Below, piece by piece: positions 53,883 to 63,283 of a stretch of DNA of 64,000 nucleotides. The stretch is from Cylindrospermopsis curvispora GIHE-G1 (lineage in GTDB: Bacteria > Cyanobacteriota > Cyanobacteriia > Cyanobacteriales > Nostocaceae). The position numbers were made by a program, and so were the translations under genes. Numbering within the stretch: position 1 is the first letter of the stretch; the number at the start of each line of letters is the position of its first letter. The notes beneath the pieces are model-generated. The model ran no database searches, was not told the origin of the DNA, and saw only the letters and a program-made list of their open reading frames with translations. The stretch is from the NCBI RefSeq assembly GCF_014489415.1, contig NZ_CP060822.1:1250311-1314310 (forward strand). The letters run 5' to 3'.

Positions 53883-54857
53883 ATGAAAAATTTTTTTTGC
53901 TCGGACTACTCACGACAAATAGGAGAAGAAATAATTGGTAGCGCAACCAACTACCAAACTTATGTTTTGGTAGAGTGTCCACCTCCTTGGATATCAGAAG
54001 CATTTGGCTCCAAATGGGTGCCTAGTAACCTGCAATTGCTAAACAGAGAGTTACAAAGTAAGAAACTACCAGTTAGATTTTTATTGATTGCCAAGGAAGA
54101 TTCCCATAAAAATCAAGAAACCACATTGCTGATCTATCATAAACCCCAGGGTTTAACAAAAAGTTATATTAAGCGAGAATTTAAGTTGCCGAATATTGAT
54201 TTAGTAGAGGGAGAAATAAGAAAATGGTTGGCGGGTAAAAACAGTGATTACGAAATACAAAATAAATTTACTAGGGATATTCTTATCTGTACCCATGGCA
54301 GTCATGACCAATGTTGTGCTAGGTATGGCAACCCCTTTTATTTTCACGCCCAGAAGACAATTATGGAATTGCAATTAGAGGAAGTGAGAATTTGGAGATC
54401 TAGTCATATTGGTGGACATCGTTTCGCCCCTACAGCTATAGATTTACCGGAAGCTAGATACTATGGACTATTGGATCAACAGTCCTTGGAAGCGATTTTA
54501 TGTCGTGCTGGAGACATTAAAATTCTAGATAGGGTCTATCGTGGGTGGGGTCTTCTACCACCAGCATTACAGGTTTTAGAGAGGGAAATAATTTATATTC
54601 AGGGATGGGATTGGTTTAATAACAAGGTGTCAGGAAGAGTGTTAGAACAGAGTATGGACAATAATACAGTGTTAGCAGAACTAAGTTATGAAAATTCTGC
54701 TGGTTGTTTATATACTCTTCAAGCCAAACTTATCAAAGATACGGTCAAAACCCGAATCTTCAAAACTTCTTGTCATGCAACAGAAGAGTCATTAGTTGTT
54801 AAGTATGCTGTTGACAACCTCTATGCTAAGTCCACAGAGGTTGTATCTGCGCTTTAG
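53883..54857 (+). CDS. Sucrase/ferredoxin-like protein
   Basis: 324 residues. The thioredoxin-like ferredoxin half carries CTHGSHDQCCARYGNP and WRSSHIGGHRFAPTAIDLP, the two hallmark stretches of the sucraseferredoxin-like family, whose Cys and His residues probably hold a [2Fe-2S] cluster. The N-terminal CPPPWISEAFGSKW is also conserved. The name is historical and no sucrase activity should be assumed; the role is unknown, with a redox function likely. The C-terminal 50 residues are variable. Confidence 0.8.
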   Translation: MKNFFCSDYSRQIGEEIIGSATNYQTYVLVECPPPWISEAFGSKWVPSNLQLLNRELQSKKLPVRFLLIAKEDSHKNQETTLLIYHKPQGLTKSYIKREFKLPNIDLVEGEIRKWLAGKNSDYEIQNKFTRDILICTHGSHDQCCARYGNPFYFHAQKTIMELQLEEVRIWRSSHIGGHRFAPTAIDLPEARYYGLLDQQSLEAILCRAGDIKILDRVYRGWGLLPPALQVLEREIIYIQGWDWFNNKVSGRVLEQSMDNNTVLAELSYENSAGCLYTLQAKLIKDTVKTRIFKTSCHATEESLVVKYAVDNLYAKSTEVVSAL

Positions 54858-54882
54858 AGTTTCTTAAAAATTTATGAGAAAA

Positions 54883-55731
54883 TTAATTCTCTAATTGTAA
54901 CAGCGCTTGCACACGGGACTGGGTTGATGGATGACTAGAGAATAAATTAGCCAAAAACTGTCCAGAAATAGGACTGATAATTAATAATGGCTCAAAAGCT
55001 GGATTAGCATCCAAAGGTGTTTCTCTAGCATTTGCTTCTAATGTTTGTAAAGCTCGAGCTAGAGCTCTGGGATTTCCTGTTATTTTAGCAGCACCAGCAT
55101 CAGCGGAAAATTCTCTGGTGCGAGAAATTGCCAACTGTATAATTGTTGCTGCTAGGGGTGCCAACATAACTGTCAATAACACTCCCAAGGGATTTCCTCC
55201 CCTGTTGTTGTCCCTTGAACCACCGCCAAACCAAAGACTATAACTCAACATTTGTGCCAGCAAGGAAATTGCACCAGCAACCGTAGCAGCTACAGCTTGA
55301 GTTAGAGTATCCCTATTAACTATGTGGGTGAGCTCATGAGCAATTACTCCTTCTAATTCCTCTTCCGGTAAAATATTTAAGATTCCTTCTGTCACTGCAA
55401 CTGCTGCATGTTCTGGATCTCTACCAGTAGCAAAAGCATTAGCAGTATAAGTAGGCACAATATACAACTTAGGCATAGGTATATTGGCGCGGCTTGATAA
55501 TTTTGCTACCATACGATAAAGACCGGGTAACTGGGCTTCACTCACTGGCTGAGCATTATATACCGCTAAGGCAATTTTATCTGATTGATACCAGGAGAAT
55601 AGGTTGGTAATTGCTGCTAAACCAATCCCCAGGATTATTCCACCACTACCACCTATGATCCAATAACTAATAGCAATTAATAATCCACTCAGAGCTGCTA
55701 ATAGAGCAAGAGTCTTGAATTGATTTCCCAT
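54883..55731 (-). CDS. htpX: HtpX-like M48 membrane zinc metalloprotease
   Basis: 282 residues from the ATG at 55731, where the family's hydrophobic start (FKTLALLAALSGLL) begins; the open frame runs 24 codons further upstream. Two N-terminal helices are followed by the zinc motif VIAHELTHIVNRD and, after two more hydrophobic helices, SRTREFSADAGAAKITG with the third ligand Glu. HtpX degrades misfolded membrane proteins alongside FtsH. The gene stands alone, divergent from crcB. Confidence 0.92.
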   Translation of the reverse strand: MGNQFKTLALLAALSGLLIAISYWIIGGSGGIILGIGLAAITNLFSWYQSDKIALAVYNAQPVSEAQLPGLYRMVAKLSSRANIPMPKLYIVPTYTANAFATGRDPEHAAVAVTEGILNILPEEELEGVIAHELTHIVNRDTLTQAVAATVAGAISLLAQMLSYSLWFGGGSRDNNRGGNPLGVLLTVMLAPLAATIIQLAISRTREFSADAGAAKITGNPRALARALQTLEANARETPLDANPAFEPLLIISPISGQFLANLFSSHPSTQSRVQALLQLEN

Positions 55732-55901
55732 AGTTTGATCTCCCAGTTGTACAATGAAACTTATGCGTGTAGTAACTTTACATAAATGATAGAATAAAAC
55801 CAATCACTGGCTGTAATTTAGTTTTATCCCATGGCAATATAATGTACAATGATGAAAACCTCTCCTGAAAGTACGGATTTCTCAATCTTAATGAGAATGC
55901 T

Positions 55902-56297
55902 ATGTTACAAGATCTCACTCTCCGTCAATTATTAGCCATTAGTTTAGGAGCGATCGCTGGTGCTTTGGCTCGTTATTATTTAACCTTTTGGTTGACGCTG
56001 AAATTGGGTACAAATTTTCCCTATGGGACATTTTTTATTAATCTTAGTGGTTGTGCAGCAATGGGGTTTTTTACCGGTTGGATGGGACAAAAAACCATAG
56101 TTTCACAGGAGGTAAGGTTAATGATCTCCACGGGCTTTTTAGGCGCATATACAACTTTTTCTACATATAGTTTAGAGTCCCTAGCCTTAGTTCAGGGGGG
56201 AGATTTTTTCAAGGCCATTTTTTATTGGTTAGGTAGTGCAGTTTTAGGGGTTACTAGCTTATACTTGGGTATAGCATTTGCTCGTTATTTACTGTAG
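55902..56297 (+). CDS. crcB: Fluoride channel CrcB/FluC
   Basis: 131 residues with four membrane helices. The diagnostic stretches are GAIAGALARYYL, FFINLSGCAAMGF (usual form NxxG) and GFLGAYTTFSTYSLE with the Phe residues lining the pore. Dimers export fluoride passively. I looked for the fluoride riboswitch in the 98 bases upstream and saw no convincing match. Confidence 0.93.
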   Translation: MLQDLTLRQLLAISLGAIAGALARYYLTFWLTLKLGTNFPYGTFFINLSGCAAMGFFTGWMGQKTIVSQEVRLMISTGFLGAYTTFSTYSLESLALVQGGDFFKAIFYWLGSAVLGVTSLYLGIAFARYLL

Positions 56298-56353
56298 TAT
56301 GGAATCCGGGACCTGATGGAAATAAAATAAAGAGAAAATTTCCAGGATGAACT

Positions 56354-56740
56354 ATGGGCGTCTTTGTACTAATTTTTAATGCTGGCACAGATAATGAAGG
56401 AATTCATTCCATTTTAGTGGGTAATCGTAATACAATTATGATGTTTGAATCACAAGACGATGCAACTCGCTTCGCTTTGATGTTAGAGGCCCAGGATTTC
56501 CCCATGGCTAAAGTTGAAGAGATGGATCAACAGGAGATCGAGGAATTTTGTCGAGAGTATGGCTTTGACTGGCAATTTGTACCGGAAGATAGCAGTGTTT
56601 TGATTACCCCTCCACAAAAAAATGTGGAGAAAACAGATTGGGAACAGGGTAATTCCAGTAAAAAGACTAAGGAGGAACAACAGGAAATCTCTAATTCTGA
56701 ACTAGATAGTATTCGTCGGCGATTGGAAGGGTTATTATAG
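56354..56740 (+). CDS. DUF3110 protein
   Basis: 128 residues. Residues 1-78 are the DUF3110 domain found throughout cyanobacteria and plants (VFVLIFNAGTDNEGIHSI, a central FESQDDATRFALMLEAQDFP, and EFCREYGFDWQFVP). The C-terminal 45 residues are charged and low in complexity. It is likely cytosolic, and the function is not established. It starts 56 bases after crcB and could be co-transcribed. Confidence 0.85.
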   Translation: MGVFVLIFNAGTDNEGIHSILVGNRNTIMMFESQDDATRFALMLEAQDFPMAKVEEMDQQEIEEFCREYGFDWQFVPEDSSVLITPPQKNVEKTDWEQGNSSKKTKEEQQEISNSELDSIRRRLEGLL

Positions 56741-56750
56741 ACAATTTACA

Positions 56751-56800
56751 ATTATGGCGATCGCATCTTTTTTCTCAATACTTTAAATAATGCGATCGCC
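56751..56800. repeat. Pair of HIP1 sites between convergent genes
   Basis: Two GCGATCGC octamers lie about 33 bases apart in the 89-base convergent gap between the DUF3110 and chlB genes. HIP1 pairs in 3' gaps recur in this window (also after ftsH and around the ppk2 end). They may form 3' hairpins. Confidence 0.5.
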
Positions 56801-56829
56801 TGAACTATGCTAGAAAGCGGGGAGTTCGA

Positions 56830-58356
56830 CTAAGCTCCCACAGACTCCTTAGCTGCATATAGCACTTCTGCTGAAATATCTTTAAATCCCCGTTCGCGGG
56901 CAAACTTTTCCGTATTTCGTTTCACCTTACCTCGGACAAAACCAGGAATTTTGTTCAATTCAGCCAACCCATCTTTTGTCCAATTTAAATCAGATTCCGC
57001 AGAAATTCCCTTAGTAATTACCTCCTTAGTATCATGACCACCGAAAATTTCTAACAGGTGATCTTCCATTCCCAGGGTGAAGGAGTTATAAATTAAATCG
57101 GTCAGTTGGTTTGTCCCTTCATAACCCATAAATGGTTTGTAACCTATGGGGAAATTTTGTACGTGAATAGGAGCTGCGATAACTCCACAGGGAATATTTA
57201 AACGTTTACCTACGTGACGTTCCATCTGAGTGCCAAAAATTGCTGCAGGTTCCACCCGGGCGATCGCATCTCCGATGGATCCGTGATCATCTGTAATGAG
57301 AACCTCATCACAATATTCACTGACCTGTGCTTTAAACCAGTCAGCATCGTATTTACAATAAGTGCCCGACCAGACCACATGAATACCCATTTCCCTGGAC
57401 AGAATTTTGGTCATTGCTGCTGCGTGGGTACTATCACCGAAAACCACCGCCTTTTTACCGGTTAAATTCTGACAGTCAATAGAGCGAGAAAACCAAGCAG
57501 CTTGGGATACATACAGAGTTTGTTCGTTGATGAATTCCTCATAATCAACATTGGCGCCTTGTTGATTAATTATTTGTTGAATTTGACGAATACATCTAGC
57601 AGTTTCTACCACACCCATAGGAGTAATATCCACATAGGGGGTGGCAAATTCTTCCTGTAAATAATTAGCAGTTAATAGACCCAATTCCCGATAGGGAACC
57701 AAGTTAAACCAAGCCTTTGGCAGATTCTTCAACTCATGGACTGAAGCTCCTTCAGGAATGACCGCATTTACCTCAATACCCAAATCAGCCATTAATTTTT
57801 TCAACTCGGTGCAATCATGATTATTATGAAATCCCAAAGTAGAAATACCAATAATATTCACCGACGGTCTTTCAGTTTTACCAGTTGGCAATTCCTCTTT
57901 TTTCCGAGCCTTTTCTATGTAATATTTAACAATTTGATGTAAAGTTCTGTCCGCTGCTTGTAGCTCATTTACACGATAATGATTAACATCTGCTAACAAC
58001 ACATCCCCTTTAGCATCCATTTGAGCACGGTCTACAAAGTTTTGTAGATCCTCCTGTAAAATACTAGAAGTGCAAGTAGGAGTCAAAACTATTAAATCCG
58101 GGTGTTCTTCCGCATCCTTACGAGTGATATTTTCTACTACTTTCTCCTGAGAACCACGAGCCAAAACATTCCGGTCTACAATACTAGCTGTAACCGGTGT
58201 AAAATCGCGTTCTCTGGATAACATAGAACGCATAACATTAAAATAATCATCACCCAAAGGAGCATGCATAATCGCATGAACATTTTTAAAAGAACTAGCT
58301 ACTCTTAGGGTGCCAATGTGGGCAGGTCCTGCATACATCCAGTAAGCTAATTTCAT
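56830..58356 (-). CDS. chlB: Light-independent protochlorophyllide reductase subunit B
   Basis: 508 residues. The start [20 protein letters not shown] is invariant in ChlB, and [15 protein letters not shown] and [13 protein letters not shown] are family stretches. The C-terminal domain (about 455-505, [20 protein letters not shown]) closes over the active site. ChlB with ChlN forms the nitrogenase-like catalytic component that reduces protochlorophyllide in darkness, supplied with electrons by ChlL. chlL and chlN are not in the window, so the subunits are encoded apart. Direct repeats lie in the leader. Confidence 0.97.
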   Translation of the reverse strand: MKLAYWMYAGPAHIGTLRVASSFKNVHAIMHAPLGDDYFNVMRSMLSRERDFTPVTASIVDRNVLARGSQEKVVENITRKDAEEHPDLIVLTPTCTSSILQEDLQNFVDRAQMDAKGDVLLADVNHYRVNELQAADRTLHQIVKYYIEKARKKEELPTGKTERPSVNIIGISTLGFHNNHDCTELKKLMADLGIEVNAVIPEGASVHELKNLPKAWFNLVPYRELGLLTANYLQEEFATPYVDITPMGVVETARCIRQIQQIINQQGANVDYEEFINEQTLYVSQAAWFSRSIDCQNLTGKKAVVFGDSTHAAAMTKILSREMGIHVVWSGTYCKYDADWFKAQVSEYCDEVLITDDHGSIGDAIARVEPAAIFGTQMERHVGKRLNIPCGVIAAPIHVQNFPIGYKPFMGYEGTNQLTDLIYNSFTLGMEDHLLEIFGGHDTKEVITKGISAESDLNWTKDGLAELNKIPGFVRGKVKRNTEKFARERGFKDISAEVLYAAKESVGA

Positions 58357-58379
58357 TCAGTCTTCTCCTGTAACAAGTT

Positions 58380-58403
58380 AAAGAACCTAAACCAAAGAAC
58401 CTA
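58380..58403 (-). promoter_or_regulatory. Two direct repeats upstream of chlB
   Basis: AAAGAACCTA occurs at 58380-58389 and again at 58394-58403, a 14-base period, 24-47 bases before the chlB ATG. They could be a regulator site or leader element. The spacing is not a whole or half helical turn. Confidence 0.35.
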
Positions 58404-58624
58404 TAATCCAAGCTCAATCACTATGGGTGGTAAGTAGGTACTAGGATCGTTTATTAAATTGGTTCTATTTTCTCAAACTCCAGCTCTAGAAACAAATAAG
58501 ATTTATTACGATGGAACTGGGAATTACCTGATAAATCAGGGGAGCATCAAAAAATGTAACTAGAATGTAAAATTGTTGTTAAAGAATCAAACTTGTATTG
58601 GAATCGAAGACAGGAGAGCTTGCC

Positions 58625-58963
58625 ATGTTTGGATTTATCAAAAATTTAATTGCCGGCATTTTGAGCTTTATTAGTGGAATATTCGGCAAAAAGGACGAAT
58701 ATTACTTAGAGCTTAAAGAAGAAAATGAACCAACCACAGTAGTACCAGCAACACCGGTAGTTAAGGTAGAATCGGTGGTAACACCCAAGGTAGAATCAGT
58801 TCCAGTACCAGCAGCAAAACCGGTGGAAAAACCAGTAGTAGCAAAGGAAACTACCTTTGCACCCCAATACCTGCTCACCCTAACTTCCCGAGCACGTCGT
58901 CGTCCTGGTGCCAACATGAGTGGTTTTATGGACATGGCCCGTGAAGCTAAAGTCCCCAGTTAG
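58625..58963 (+). CDS. Small protein with N-terminal amphipathic helix and proline/valine linker, unknown function
   Basis: 112 residues from ATG 58625, which has CAGGAG upstream. Residues 1-24 (MFGFIKNLIAGILSFISGIF) are hydrophobic/amphipathic and could lie on or in a membrane. A Pro-Val-Lys-Glu low-complexity linker (about 40-75) follows. A conserved-looking basic end reads YLLTLTSRARRRPGANMSGF, then DMAREAKVP. It may tether its basic tail to a membrane. The family was not recognised; it is divergent from chlB. Confidence 0.6.
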   Translation: MFGFIKNLIAGILSFISGIFGKKDEYYLELKEENEPTTVVPATPVVKVESVVTPKVESVPVPAAKPVEKPVVAKETTFAPQYLLTLTSRARRRPGANMSGFMDMAREAKVPS

Positions 58964-59091
58964 TAAGCTGGTAGTAAGCTGGGGTTAATAGTTGAATCTT
59001 TGCTACTATGACCCCACTACTTCTAATCAGAACGCCTGCACTCAATTTTTCCCATCAACCCCGTCTAAAGCTATAATATGCATTGGCAACT

Positions 59092-59517
59092 ATGAAAACT
59101 ATATTTCACTTAGCATTTCCCGTGGGTGATATTTCTCAGACTAAAGGCTTTTATATTGACGGATTAGGCTGCATAGCTGGTCGAGAAAACCCCCATGCTT
59201 TAATCCTTAATCTTTATGGACATCAACTAGTAGCACATATCACCAAACAACCCTTAACACCTCAAAAGGCCATTTATCCTAGGCATTTTGGTTTAGTGTT
59301 TACCCAAGAAGAAGATTGGCAAGAACTCCTAGAACGTGCCAAAACTAAAGAGTTGAATTTTAGAGAAGAACCAAAAAATCGCTTTGTCGATTCTCCCCTA
59401 GAACACCGAACTTTTTTCTTGGAAGACCCATTCCATAACATCATGGAGTTTAAATACTACCGCTACCCGGAAGCAATCTTCGGTAGTTCTCAATATACAG
59501 GTATAGGTGACACTTAA
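59092..59517 (+). CDS. VOC-superfamily (glyoxalase-fold) protein
   Basis: 141 residues from ATG 59092, where FHLAFPVGDISQTKGFYIDG matches the usual start; a TTG three codons upstream is the alternative. Paired beta-alpha-beta-beta-beta modules are visible. Candidate metal ligands are His in FHLAFP, His in PRHFGLVF and Glu in IMEFKYYRYP. The superfamily includes glyoxalases, dioxygenases and resistance proteins; the substrate is unknown. Confidence 0.85.
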   Translation: MKTIFHLAFPVGDISQTKGFYIDGLGCIAGRENPHALILNLYGHQLVAHITKQPLTPQKAIYPRHFGLVFTQEEDWQELLERAKTKELNFREEPKNRFVDSPLEHRTFFLEDPFHNIMEFKYYRYPEAIFGSSQYTGIGDT

Positions 59518-59615
59518 ATGCGGAGCATTTTTTAGGTGGTGGTTAACGGTTTATCCAATCTTTATCCTGAAATAGGTTAAAATAGGAGCAATAACAGCAA
59601 AAAAGGGAACTTGGC

Positions 59616-62180
59616 ATGTTAGCAGAATACCAACGACACACTCAAGAACGGGGAAAATTAGGTATACCCCCATTACCACTAGATGTGGAACAAACATCTC
59701 AACTATGTGAATTACTTAAAAATCCCCCCCCAGGACAAGAAGAGCTATTATTACATTTATTACGGGACCGCATTCCCCCAGGAGTAGACCAATCAGCCTA
59801 TATTAAAGCTGGGTTCCTCACCGCTATTGCTAAACAAGAAATTACCAGTCCTTTAATTTCTCCTCTCACCGCAGTGGAACTGCTGGGAACCATGGTAGGA
59901 GGTTATAACGTACAGTCATTAATTAACTTACTCTCCTCACCAGTAGCTAGATCTGCAGCAATAGCTCTAAGTAAAATTCTACTTGTATATGATTCATTCA
60001 ATGATGTATTAGAACTGTCCCAGACTAATTCCTATGCTAAACAGGTCATAGACTCCTGGTCCGCAGGAGAATGGTTCACCTCCCGTCCTACCCTAGCAGA
60101 CAAAATTACGGTTGCAGTTTTCAAGGTTCCAGGAGAAACCAACACCGATGATTTATCACCCGCTACCCACGCCACAACCCGTCCTGATATTCCCCTGCAC
60201 GCCTTGGCAATGTTGGAAACCAAACAACCAGGAAGCTTAAAAACTATCGCCCAACTTAAACAAACAGGATATCCCATAGCATACGTCGGAGATGTGGTAG
60301 GTACAGGTTCATCACGTAAATCGGCAATCAACTCCGTATTATGGCACATAGGCAATGATATCCCCTTTGTTCCCAACAAAAGAGCAGGTGGTTATATTTT
60401 AGGCGGTGCGATCGCCCCTATATTTTTCAACACAGCTGAGGATGCGGGTGCACTACCAATCCAGTGTGATGTAACTCAAATGGAAACGGGTGACATTATT
60501 ACCATTTACCCTTACCAGGGTGAAATCACCAAAGAGGGAAAAATCATTGCCACCTTCAATTTAAAACCGGACACAATTTTAGATGAAGTTCGCGCTGGTG
60601 GAAGGATACCTCTGTTGATTGGACGCACTCTCACGGATAAGACTAGACAAGCATTAGGTTTAGGACCCAGTGATTTATTTATTCGTCCCCAACTACCAAA
60701 AGATACAGGTAAGGGTTACACCCTAGCACAAAAAATGGTTGGTAGAGCTTGTGGTCTACCAGGTGTGCGACCAGGTACTTCCTGTGAACCAATTATGACC
60801 ACAGTTGGTTCCCAAGATACTACAGGACCAATGACCAGGGATGAATTGAAAGAACTTGCTTGTTTAGGTTTCAGTGCGGATCTGGTAATGCAAAGTTTTT
60901 GCCATACCGCAGCATACCCTAAACCAGTAGATGTGAAAACCCATCAGGAACTACCGGACTTTTTTGCATCCCGTGGAGGTGTAGCTCTTCGTCCGGGAGA
61001 TGGGATTATTCACTCCTGGTTGAACCGGATGTTATTACCAGATACGGTGGGAACTGGTGGAGACTCCCACACTCGTTTCCCTTTGGGTATATCTTTCCCC
61101 GCTGGTTCAGGACTGGTTGCATTTGCAGGTGCTTTGGGTGTAATGCCTTTAGATATGCCTGAATCAGTTTTGGTCAGATTTAAAGGAGAATTACAACCAG
61201 GAGTAACTCTGAGGGATATTGTTAATGCTATTCCCTACGTTGCTATCCAAAAGGGACTATTAACTGTGGAGAAGAAGAACAAGAAAAATATCTTCTCTGG
61301 TAGAATTATGGAAATTGAAGGATTACCAGATTTAAAAGTGGAGCAGGCTTTTGAATTGACCGATGCTTCAGCAGAACGCTCTTGTGCTGGTTGTACTATC
61401 AAACTAAGTGAAGAAACAATTGCTGAATACTTACGTTCTAATATTGCCCTGTTAAAAAATATGGTAGCCCGAGGTTATGGTGATGGGCGCACCATTATGA
61501 GACGAGTGGCAAAAATGGAAGCATGGTTGGCTAACCCCATACTTTTGGCAGCAGATCCAGATGCAGAATATGCAGAAGTAATTGAAATTAATTTAAACGA
61601 CATCAAGGAACCTATTGTCGCAGCTCCTAACGATCCTGACAATGTTAAATTATTATCGGCAGTTGCTAATGATCCAGTGCAGGAAGTATTTGTGGGCTCT
61701 TGTATGACCAATATTGGACATTATCGCGCCACCGCCAAGGTCTTGGAAGGTGCAGGTCAAGTAAAAGCCAGACTGTGGATAGCACCACCAACCAGAATGG
61801 ATGAGTATCAATTAAAGCAAGAAAAGGTATATGATGTTTTTGTCAATGCCCAGGCAAGAACGGAAGTTCCCGGATGTAGCCTATGTATGGGAAATCAAGC
61901 AAGAGTAGAAGATAATACAACTGTATTTTCTACATCAACCCGCAATTTTAATAATCGCATGGGTAATGGTGCACAAGTATATTTAGGTTCAGCTGAGTTA
62001 GCGGCAGTTTGTGCTTTATTGGGACGTATTCCCACAGTAGATGAGTATATGTCCATTGTGCTCGAAAAAATTAACCCCTTTGCCGATAACTTGTATCGCT
62101 ACTTGAATTTTGATCAAATTACCGGTTTTGAAGATCAAGGTAGGGTGATTAGCAAGGAACAGCAAGCTACTTTGATTTGA
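59616..62180 (+). CDS. acnB: Bifunctional aconitate hydratase 2 / 2-methylisocitrate dehydratase
   Basis: 854 residues, the full AcnB form. The N-terminal HEAT-like domain precedes the swivel domain ([20 protein letters not shown]). Cluster ligands are the Cys in [13 protein letters not shown] and the two in [13 protein letters not shown]. The substrate region [20 protein letters not shown] is intact. It interconverts citrate and isocitrate in the branched TCA pathway and supplies 2-oxoglutarate for nitrogen assimilation. The apoprotein can bind RNA in other bacteria. Confidence 0.97.
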   Translation: MLAEYQRHTQERGKLGIPPLPLDVEQTSQLCELLKNPPPGQEELLLHLLRDRIPPGVDQSAYIKAGFLTAIAKQEITSPLISPLTAVELLGTMVGGYNVQSLINLLSSPVARSAAIALSKILLVYDSFNDVLELSQTNSYAKQVIDSWSAGEWFTSRPTLADKITVAVFKVPGETNTDDLSPATHATTRPDIPLHALAMLETKQPGSLKTIAQLKQTGYPIAYVGDVVGTGSSRKSAINSVLWHIGNDIPFVPNKRAGGYILGGAIAPIFFNTAEDAGALPIQCDVTQMETGDIITIYPYQGEITKEGKIIATFNLKPDTILDEVRAGGRIPLLIGRTLTDKTRQALGLGPSDLFIRPQLPKDTGKGYTLAQKMVGRACGLPGVRPGTSCEPIMTTVGSQDTTGPMTRDELKELACLGFSADLVMQSFCHTAAYPKPVDVKTHQELPDFFASRGGVALRPGDGIIHSWLNRMLLPDTVGTGGDSHTRFPLGISFPAGSGLVAFAGALGVMPLDMPESVLVRFKGELQPGVTLRDIVNAIPYVAIQKGLLTVEKKNKKNIFSGRIMEIEGLPDLKVEQAFELTDASAERSCAGCTIKLSEETIAEYLRSNIALLKNMVARGYGDGRTIMRRVAKMEAWLANPILLAADPDAEYAEVIEINLNDIKEPIVAAPNDPDNVKLLSAVANDPVQEVFVGSCMTNIGHYRATAKVLEGAGQVKARLWIAPPTRMDEYQLKQEKVYDVFVNAQARTEVPGCSLCMGNQARVEDNTTVFSTSTRNFNNRMGNGAQVYLGSAELAAVCALLGRIPTVDEYMSIVLEKINPFADNLYRYLNFDQITGFEDQGRVISKEQQATLI

Positions 62181-62185
62181 CACGG

Positions 62186-62208
62186 TCACCGACGTTCTAC
62201 GTCGGTGA
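62186..62208 (+). terminator. Hairpin terminator after acnB
   Basis: TCACCGACGT and ACGTCGGTGA form a perfect 10-bp stem around TCT, six bases after the stop codon. No long T-run follows, only ATTGTTGAC, so it may need a second factor or serve as an RNA end protector. Confidence 0.7.
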
Positions 62209-62478
62209 TTGTTGACAAAATTATTTAAGAGTATTAGTGTGTCCTTATACAACTAATCAGAAATACTGATGAATTTTTACGGCAAAAATTTGCCAGCTTT
62301 GTTATTATTCATAATAAATCATCCGCCCGGTTAAAAAGTAGTTTAAGATACTAGCTTAACCTGTGAGTGGTTTATTCTTGTTTGGGTTTTAGCAAAGATT
62401 CAGTGTAAAATTCCGATAGTCAAGTAAGTGTGGCCTGCTGGTTTAGTCAAAATTATAGATTGTTGATCACAGAGAGTT

Positions 62479-63165
62479 ATGGTTGTAAATTTTGCCCGGA
62501 CTACTGCTGGTACAGAATACCTGAGACGAGTCTTCCAAGGACTTAATAGACAAAGCTGTCCCAAATTGTTCAACTTTCATGCGCACACGGTATTTTCCGA
62601 TGGTAAATTGCATCCCCATATACTTATGAAACAGGCGATCGCCATTGGGTTAAAGGGCTTGGCCATTACAGATCATCATAGTATTGAAGGATATGAGAAG
62701 GCAAAAAATTGGTTAGAAGAATGGCAATGGCATCATCCTTTTAGTCCCGTACCCTATCTATGGAGTGGGGTAGAAATTAGTGCCAAACTATTGGATGTAG
62801 ACGTACATATTTTAAGTTATAGCTTTGATGTGGAACACTATGGGATGAGACCCTATTTACAGCGCGAAGTAGCTACGGGAAAAGATTACGAAGCAATGAA
62901 TGTGATCGCGGCTGTTCACGACGCTGGAGGACTAGCTGTACTTGCCCATCCAGCTCGTTATAAGAAATCACACTTTGAACTAATACCCAAAGCAGTGGAG
63001 TGTGGTATTGATGGAGTAGAGTCTTTTTATGCTTACAAAAATCCCACCCCCTGGGAACCGTGTCCTAAACTAACTGCTGAGGTACAAATGTTGGCAGAGG
63101 AGTATGGATTAATGAGTACCTGTGGGACAGATACCCATGGATTAAGTTTATTACAACGTTTGTAA
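62479..63165 (+). CDS. PHP-domain phosphoesterase-like protein
   Basis: 228 residues. The PHP metal motifs appear in order: HAHTVFSDG, AITDHHS, GVEISA, LAVLAHPARY and CGTDTHG. Such domains hydrolyse phosphoesters, for example 5'-3' nucleoside phosphates (YciV/RNase AM-like), histidinol phosphate, or polymerase-associated substrates. The stand-alone length and motif order fit the YciV-like group. An N-terminal 30-residue extension precedes the first motif. Confidence 0.85.
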   Translation: MVVNFARTTAGTEYLRRVFQGLNRQSCPKLFNFHAHTVFSDGKLHPHILMKQAIAIGLKGLAITDHHSIEGYEKAKNWLEEWQWHHPFSPVPYLWSGVEISAKLLDVDVHILSYSFDVEHYGMRPYLQREVATGKDYEAMNVIAAVHDAGGLAVLAHPARYKKSHFELIPKAVECGIDGVESFYAYKNPTPWEPCPKLTAEVQMLAEEYGLMSTCGTDTHGLSLLQRL

Positions 63166-63283
63166 CTGAGATTTGGGAAAAATTGTTAAAATCTGATTTA
63201 GAAATTGCCATTGATATAAAAAAATGGTACAAATGGTAGTACAAAAGAAAACCCTGATAAATTAAACACTGGGATATTCTGCA

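Noticed and set aside
55804..55901. Possible fluoride riboswitch before crcB
   Set aside because: A few matching fragments (TGATG, AACC) occur, but the conserved pairing and order of the motif could not be assembled.
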